Shown in pieces: positions 32,548-38,795 of a stretch of 38,795 bases of DNA. How positions within the stretch are numbered: the stretch's first letter is position 1; each line of letters starts with the position of its first letter. Under the pieces are notes generated by a model. It saw nothing but the letters and a program-made list of their open reading frames with translations. It was not told the DNA's origin and ran no database searches. The position numbers and the translations under genes were made by a program. The DNA lies in assembly GCA_022592435.1 (NCBI GenBank), contig JABYQS010000269.1, forward strand, positions 1-38,795, given 5' to 3'. Origin of the DNA: Cerioporus squamosus (Eukaryota; Basidiomycota; Agaricomycetes; Polyporales; Polyporaceae).

Positions 32548-34169
32548 ACCTAGACTTCTCAAGCTTCCAGGCTCGACTCCGCGTCTGCGTCTGCACCTAG
32601 AGTTCTCTCTTCTCTGGTCTTGTTTGTCTCTCCCGCCCTTACCCGATAGAGTGCGCCGATTTTTGCTGGCCAGCCATGACTACCAAAAGTTGCATCTATA
32701 TCCACACTGCGGACACTCCTCCCTGCGTCGCATAATCCGTCCTCTTTTCCAGTGTCCATATACCGCTTCACGCCTCACAGCTTAACTTTATGTCGCGTCT
32801 TGCGCTTCCCTTTCCCCCTCCCCAACCATTTTATCCCATCTTCCTTCTCCATCTCACGTTGGCTCGATACGATCATTGACGACGAGTCCTACGTTCCCCA
32901 TCTTCCGCCTCCCATCTTGGCCCTGAGGCCTGATCATTCTTGTTTGGTTTCCCATCTTCCATGTTCCGTTCTCGTTCTCGTTCCCAGTTTCCATCTCATA
33001 TACATATCACCCATCACGGATCTTGTCACCTGTCGAGAGCACCAGGCATCGATGTGTACATGTAACATTACATACTCTTTTCCCCCTCCCCCCATGGCCA
33101 AGCTCCCCACCACCCAGTTCCAAGTTTGCGGCTTGCTCCTCCGTTCCCCGTTTCTCGTTCCCCGTATCGCGTTCACGGTTCCACGGACTCTTCTGCGCCC
33201 TCCCTCTTCCTCTTCTGCGCATCCACGCATCATGCATCATCCCATCGTGCACACCCATATACAGACCCGCAGACACAGATACATGCGTACATACATAGAT
33301 GGCGGTACCGTCCACCGTCCACCGTTCCCGGTCCCCGGCGCTGTCTGACTCAGTGTCCAGACTCCATTCCATACCATCATCATCCCCACCACCACCACCT
33401 TCTTAACGAGGCACGGTATCATAACGACTTGCAATGACGATTTTTTTGCGTTTTTTCATACACGTAACTCGATGTTGTGCGTGCGTGCGTGCTTGCGACC
33501 TCCATCCTCAGCCTGTCGCTTCGTCGTTGGCGGGGACGGTGAGTTCCGGTACCGGTATCTGAAGTCAGAGAATCTAATTACTGCCAGAAAGCATCGTCAT
33601 CCGCGACGGGTACCGGTACGAGCTCGAGGCCCTGATTGCGTCATGGATGAAGCTTGTAGGCGGTCGCGCCTCGAGTCTCGACGGTCTCGGTGGTACTATG
33701 TACTAGCTTACGGTAAGTACGAGTGCGCCGTGTGGCCGCGGTCGGTCTGGGTGACGGTCATTTAGTGCACCGACAAGAAGCGCATCCGTGTGATTTCTGG
33801 GATCGCAGTGTGCGGTTCGAGTTGTGGCCGCATTTGTGCCGTTCGGTGCCGTTCTCTGGGCGTTGTAAGTAGGAACTTAGCGCGGCGTCTAGGTTACCAA
33901 ATGCACTGCTGCTGTCGAGGCGCGCCGGAAGATCGGCGCGGGCACGCAATCCTGAGGAGGCGCCGAGCAAAGCCGGGCCTCGGTGGCTGCTTACTGTGCT
34001 TGAAGTTGTCACTTCTCCTCGACGTCGGTCTTCGCTTCCCTGGCTCAGACTTTCTTGCGTGTCCTGTGCTTCTCGTCTTTTCTTCTCAAGTGTCTGCTCG
34101 CCGGCTCGGGATTGGGAGATACGCAACAAAGGGGGTTGACTGAGGTTGACCAGCAAAAGTGAAACAGTC
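32548..34169. other. Intergenic with a long pyrimidine-rich tract
   Basis: It begins with the 3' UTR of the CBM21 gene. From about 32750 to 33430 the plus strand is dominated by C and T with runs such as CCCTTTCCCCCTCCCC, which keeps frames open in both directions without making them genes. GGTACCGGTA-like words occur at about 33547 and 33609. The right end is the COX17 promoter. No other feature was recognised. Confidence 0.45.
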
Positions 34170-34563
34170 ATGTTCGCGTCGGTAAGTCCCTCCCTGCGTG
34201 AGTTCGTGCGGGAAGCGTCACGGATGCTGACGTCGTTTCGTACGCTCGTAGATCAGCTCATGGTGGGGAGGCTCGTCCACCCCGACTCCCGCGGCCACAG
34301 AGAAGCCGTACGACCCCACGGACCCCAAGCAGAACCCGCTGAATCCGAAGGGCTTGAAGCCGTACGTCTCCTTTCCGTGCCATCGGGCGCGGAAGCGAGT
34401 GACTGACGAACTCCCAAACTTTAGATGTTGTGCGTGCCCGGAGACCAAGTCCGCGCGGGACGACTGCTTCTTGAAGGCGAACCCCGGAGAGGCGGATGAG
34501 AAGTGCAAGGAGCTCGTCCAGAAGCACATCGCGTGCATGCGGGGGTACGGGTTCAAGATCTAA
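34170..34563 (+). CDS. COX17: Cytochrome c oxidase copper chaperone COX17
   Basis: Exons 34170-34181, 34252-34361 and 34425-34563 encode 86 aa. The introns are 70 and 63 nt and the phases agree. COX17 carries Cu(I) in the mitochondrial intermembrane space and hands it to Sco1 and Cox11 for cytochrome oxidase assembly. The conserved core KPCCACPETK is recreated by the second splice and holds the copper-binding Cys pair (C42, C43). Twin CX9C motifs follow (C45-C55 and C68-C78), ending in CMRGYGF as in the family. The Ser/Pro-rich N-terminus is ordinary. The first coding exon is only 12 nt (M-F-A-S), so the start relies on splicing. The gene is convergent with the RBR ligase gene, with 368 bp between stop codons. 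Confidence 0.95.
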
Positions 34564-34931
34564 TTCTGCAATGGGGAGGCAGGAAGAGCCGTCTGCTTGC
34601 GGCTTAAATGCGGTCCGTGCTCACATCATTGTTTGTATCATACATCATCCATAATCCTGCACCATGTACACACCACTCCTGTTCATACTTCTACACGGTG
34701 CGCGTACGACTCCTGCTGTGTGACCCACTCCCTCTCGCCCGTGCACGCAGCATAGTATGTTGCCACAATACTCATGCTATGCGGGTATCGTGCATCCTCC
34801 CCGCCCCACATAGACGACCGACTCCCTGCAATACTGCGATGATACATTACACTGGTACAATGATGAGAGAATAATAGGTGTGCTTGCGATGTCTGTTGCG
34901 GGTTGGCACTCTATGCGCTTGCGTGATAACC
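34564..34931. other. Convergent 3' region COX17/Ariadne ligase
   Basis: Both 3' UTRs should lie here. I see no other feature. Confidence 0.5.
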
Positions 34932-36958
34932 TCAGTCCACCGGCTCAGTCCACTCCCAACGCCCGTCCGCTAGGCCCTCAGCCGTGTCTTGCAACAGGAT
35001 CTCATGTCGCCCGCGGACATACACCTGCAACAGAGTTAGCCCTGCGCAGACCAACTCCAGCGAGATATATCACGCACCGTCTTGTCCATCATGCGCTGTC
35101 GGAGGCTCTTCACGCTGTCCGCGTCCACGGGCTCGTCCAGTAGCTGCGAGAGATCCTCGACCGCCTTCTCAAGATCTCTGCAAGGCATGTCAGTCGAGGA
35201 TTCGGGACGCGCGGCAGCAGAGTACGCACGCTTGGATGTCCTCGAAGATCTGCTTCTGGTTGCCCGCAGCCAAGAAGTACGCCATCGCATACGACCACTT
35301 CAGCGTCACACGACACCTCGTGAGCTCGTTCACCGCATCGCGCATGAACGTCGACTGCGCACCGATGTCCGTCAACACTCTGGGATCCCAGACGGACATC
35401 GTGAACGCACCTCGATCCACGACATCTTGCTCGTCTCCTGCCACTCGACCATCTTCTCTTCCGTGCGGGAGCAGAGCTCCTCATCGAGGCGCGCGGAGAT
35501 CTCGTGGTTGTTGAACCGGTCAAAGTAGAATAGCCACTTATCCAAGTTCGCCCTCGCCGCCGTCTTCGTCTCGTCCGGGTCGGGCTCCTTCCACGCGTTG
35601 CACACATCGTTGTTGTACCCGTGCACGTCCCAATTCTTCATGCACAGCCAGCAAAATTGGAAGTTGCAATGGCGGCATAGGATACGGCTGCAGGGCGTTC
35701 ATGTCAAAATCCACGTCTATACGGCGAGACCCCGTCACTTCTAGGAAGTAGACATGCATGCTTACTTGCACCCGCCGTTCTTCTCAATGTTGTTCTCGCA
35801 CTTGGGACACGTGCGTGTGTTCGCCTTGATCCACTGGGAGGTGCCGGCATCCTCGCGCGCGTTCTTGAGCCACATCTTGACGAACTTGCAGATGAGCGGA
35901 CGGTGATCCGAGTCGAAGCCGCAGCCAAAACAGAACACGTGGTCCCGGCCGCATCTCACCGTCGGGACCTCCGTCGTGAGCGAGGACCGGACGCCCGGGG
36001 GACATGAGACCGTCTCCGAACAGCCTGGGTGCGGGCAGAAGCGGAGGTTCGGGTGCGCGCCGACATATGACTGCAGTATCAACTCCTTGTAGCTACATCC
36101 ACGGTCAGCACTGCGTGCACAGGTATGGAGGAAACCGCTACCGACCGGTCATTGACACTGGGTTCGACGAGTTTAGCAATGGATCGCGAGTCGACGACGG
36201 TGCGGCAGTGGTCATGCATGCACCGAAACGTACACTGGCCCTCGTCTTTGATTTTGGACGTGACGTACGTCTGCCAACACGGCGTGCAGAACGAGTGGTT
36301 GCATCTGAGGCGGAACACAGCGGGAGGCTCCTCGTCGCAGCACACCGGGCACATGAACTCCGACGGCGGCGGGACTGGGGACTCTAGGCGTGCACGCTTC
36401 GCGGGGGGTGGACTTAGATCCATGGAGTCGTCTCTGGGCTCGGGCTCTCCGGCGGCGTCGAGGACGCTGGTGGCGGACTCCAGGAATTGCTCGATGAGGC
36501 GGTCGGTGTTCCAGTTGAAGTGACGGAGTAGAATGGAGGCAATGGGGGTCTGCGAGCATCTCACACAGGGTCGCATGGATGCATATGTAGATCGGATTGG
36601 AGCACGGCATATACGGCGTATCGAGGACAGACGAAGTGAGAGTCAACTGGGAGTAGGAGACAGGAGACCGCGAAAGGTGCTGCACCTCTATACCAATGAT
36701 GTTCGCTACGTGACTGACGTCGCTGTCTACAAGCTCTTGCAGCGCCGATGTCGAGAGGCTCTTGTGCTCGACCTCTCGGCTCTTGTTCTTCGCCTTGGGC
36801 TGCGGCAACGGCTCATCGTCGAAGTCAGAGTCGTTCGTGCCCTTGGCCAGAGGTCAACACCGTAGATTCAGCCAGTATCAGTAGTAGACGTTCCGTACAT
36901 CTACCATAGAGCCATCCGAGTCATAGAAGTCGCTAGCGGCGTCCGAATAGTCAGACAT
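34932..36958 (-). CDS. Ariadne-type RBR E3 ubiquitin ligase
   Basis: Exons on the minus strand: 36958-36905, 36841-36686, 36549-36146, 36092-35766, 35687-35411, 35354-35230, 35177-35078 and 35024-34932, encoding 511 aa. A donor 6 nt later in exon 1 (GTACGG) would give 513. RBR ligases take ubiquitin from an E2 (UbcH7 type) onto a cysteine of RING2 and pass it to substrate. The acidic N-terminus (SDYSDAASDFYDSD) and UBA-like region (LLRHFNWNTDRLIEQF) match Ariadne-1. RING1 spans about 137-185 (CPVCCDEE..CNHSFCTPCW). The IBR covers about 220-275 (FCPHPGC..VFCFGCG). RING2 begins at TCPKCENNIEKNGGC, with catalytic C313 just before a splice, and continues NRILCRHCNFQFCWLC. The C-terminal Ariadne domain (FYFDRFNNHEISARL, LKWSYAMAYFLA, LEKAVEDLSQLL) is complete. 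The third intron side, 36685-36550, is 136 nt and the longest here. Confidence 0.93.
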
Positions 36959-37318
36959 AGTAGTAGAAGGTGGTAGTTCGGGAACAAGAGGTGGTCGCCG
37001 GGTGGGCGGATGACTACTTTGATGCTTTCATTATATGGAGCTTTCCCAGGATCATTACCGTTGATTACCGGTGTTACTTATGCTTCAGTAAGTCAATGGT
37101 TCCCACGAATAGAAAGGTTGACTAGGCCCTCTCAGAGGTACTTACTGATGGAAGTCAACCTTCTCACCGTCAACGCCACCGTCCTTGTCAGCTGAAACTG
37201 CTCTCCGTCGTGCATTCACCTGCTTGACCCCTGCTTCCCGGACACCCTGGTAGCTAGGTCTTCACCCGCGAACATCGTAAACATACGCGGAGACTGCCCT
37301 TCCTTCCACGCCGCTACC
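36959..37318. promoter_or_regulatory. Divergent promoter region RBR ligase/PFS2
   Basis: 360 bp separate the start codons of the two divergent genes. The PFS2 side has a short CT-rich leader ending CCGCTACCATGG. No specific site was identified. Confidence 0.45.
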
Positions 37319-38795
37319 ATGGCTGCCGCAGCCACTTCCACTTTACCTGTCCTTCTCCCTACACGGTCACTGCCCTCGCAAGATGCTGGAACTGTCGGGT
37401 GGCGGCCTAAGCGGAACCTGGAGATCCCCAATCCTCCTCCGCCGGAGGACCCGAAAGCAATGGAGATGGACATGGCCAGACAGCTGGCGGACGGTAAGCC
37501 GGTGAAGAAAGTTCGGCCGCGGAGAACGGTTGACTACGGCGGTGCTTTGGGAAGGTGGACACTGGTGAGTTACCATGTTCTTGACATATAGCCTTTTCTT
37601 CGTGATGCGCGCGTGTCTGCATAACCTGGCCCCTCCTATGCGAGTCCTCACATGGGACAGAACTTTTCGTTGTGCAGTTACCCGCTGTATGGCACCAAGG
37701 AACCGTCTATATTTGCTGAATCGTGGTGAAGCATGAATGCTGACTCTTTCTCGCCCAGTTGCGCAAGATGCGGCCAACCTCGACATACGTGCCGCATTTG
37801 CGGCCTGCACCGCCGTATATCATCGATGTAGGGGCGGAGTCTTGGGAATGTACGGAGTATACAGAGACTCAATATATCTCGTGTGCAGCTCCTACCACCG
37901 AAGGCGTACCCAGACAACCCGTCACGTCCTTGTGCACAAAGTTTGTGCACACCTCAACGAATAAGATCAGATGCCCCGTAAACTGCGTAGTGGTCAGTCG
38001 CACAGGACTCACCTTTACTTGTGAGACAAACGCTGACTGAGTGCTTCTCACAGTGGACTCCGGAGGCAAGACGAATATTGACGGGCTCGACGAGCGGCGA
38101 GTTCACGCTCTGGAATGGGCTAACGTTCAACTTCGAGACCATCCTCCAAGCGCACGACTCGGCCGTCCGGACGATGCAGTTCACGCACTCCGGGGCGTTC
38201 CTTGCGTCTGCCGACCAGAGCGGTGTCATCAAGTACTTCCAGCCAACATGAACAACCTGACGCAGTGGACCGGCCATCGAGAGGCGATCCGCGGACTCAG
38301 CTTCAGTCCAGACGACAACCGGTTTGCTACTGCGAGCGACGACTCGACCATCCGTCTGTGGTCTTTCGAGGAGCAGCGAGCCGAGCGGACACTGACAGGT
38401 TCGCCAGCATCATTCTACGGGCAATGAAATGCTCACTGCCCCGATAGGCCACGGTTGGGACGTCAAGTGTGTGGAGTGGCACCCTACGAAAGGCCTCCTG
38501 GTGTCCGGTAGAAAGAACATGATCAAGTTCTGGGACCCTCGAACAGGAACGGTGCTGTCTACATTGTACGCTCCAAACCCGCCACAGCAATCCTTGCTAT
38601 TGACACGTTGACCTACTTCCTAGGCATTACCACAAAAACACCGTCCAAGCACTTGCGTGGTCCCCGAACGGCGACCTTGTAGCGAGTGCATCACGAGACC
38701 AGCGTCCGGGTCTTCGACATCCGAGCCATGAAAGAGCTCCGCTGCTAAGGGCCCACGAAGGAAGTTGCTGTACGTCCGCCTCCCTGAACTTGACC
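37319..38795 (+). CDS. PFS2: Polyadenylation factor PFS2/WDR33 (WD40), partial and frameshifted
   Basis: Exon segments: 37319-37564, 37759-37827, 37889-37992, about 38054-38401, about 38448-38567 and 38625 to about 38770. The protein is the WD40 subunit of the cleavage and polyadenylation factor that helps read the AAUAAA-type signal. Family blocks are obvious: [97 protein letters not shown] and [20 protein letters not shown]. The frame is broken relative to these blocks at about 37920, 38245, 38700, 38740 and 38758. An in-frame codon seems missing near 38510. Most breaks are single-base losses in short runs. The gene is normally essential and single-copy, so sequence error near a contig end is more likely than decay. 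The window ends inside the WD40 propeller. Confidence 0.85.

Noticed and set aside
32752..33348. 198-codon open frame on the plus strand
   Set aside because: It is explained by the pyrimidine-rich tract (Pro/Ser/Leu/Phe/His-rich translation) and has no domain.

Overview
This window looks like nuclear DNA from a basidiomycete fungus, most likely an agaricomycete of the Polyporales type. Coding exons are GC-rich. Genes are cut by many 48-70 nt introns with GTRNGT donors and CAG/TAG acceptors. The gene families fit as well: F-box/LRR expansions, a DUF6533 membrane protein, an Agaricomycete-style HMG-box factor, and CT-rich leaders before start codons. Most gene models here were assembled by hand from splice signals, reading phase and protein-family conservation. 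They are not transcript-supported.

Layout, left to right. (1) 1-1233: 3' part of an F-box/LRR-like gene (+), cut by the window edge. (2) 1673-4050: RNA polymerase I subunit RPA34 (-) and the mitochondrial membrane protein MCP1 (+), divergent from a 222 bp shared promoter. (3) 4051-7352: gene-poor. (4) 7353-9180: a 591-aa HMG-box transcription factor (+), facing a 79-aa two-exon gene (-) at 9391-9686. (5) 10187-11034: a single-pass membrane protein (+). (6) 12672-14380: a decayed F-box/LRR paralogue (-) of the gene at the left edge. (7) 14381-16587: gene-poor, rich in AGTAC/TACTTA-like words. (8) 16588-21609: a 28-exon P-type cation ATPase resembling Na,K-ATPase alpha (+), with a 5-nt exon. 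(9) 22463-23488: a glyoxalase-like-domain protein (+), tail to tail with an 11-exon DUF6533 membrane-protein gene (-, 26183-23548). The DUF6533 gene carries two inverted-repeat elements, one exactly at an exon/intron border. (10) 26184-30091: gene-poor. (11) 30092-32547: a CBM21-domain protein phosphatase 1 targeting subunit (+). (12) 34170-34563: the copper chaperone COX17 (+), convergent with an Ariadne-type RBR ubiquitin ligase (-, 36958-34932). (13) 37319-38795: the cleavage/polyadenylation WD40 factor PFS2 (+), running off the right edge. PFS2 carries several short indels that look like sequence error near a contig end.

The genes do not form one pathway. Most are housekeeping genes (Pol I transcription, mitochondrial membrane, copper delivery, ubiquitination, mRNA 3' processing, ion transport, glycogen/PP1 control). 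They alternate with rapidly evolving lineage families (F-box/LRR, DUF6533) that carry the signs of decay and transposon insertion. The most unusual items are the transposon at the DUF6533 splice junction, the ATPase micro-exon, the degenerating F-box copy and the clustered indels in PFS2.
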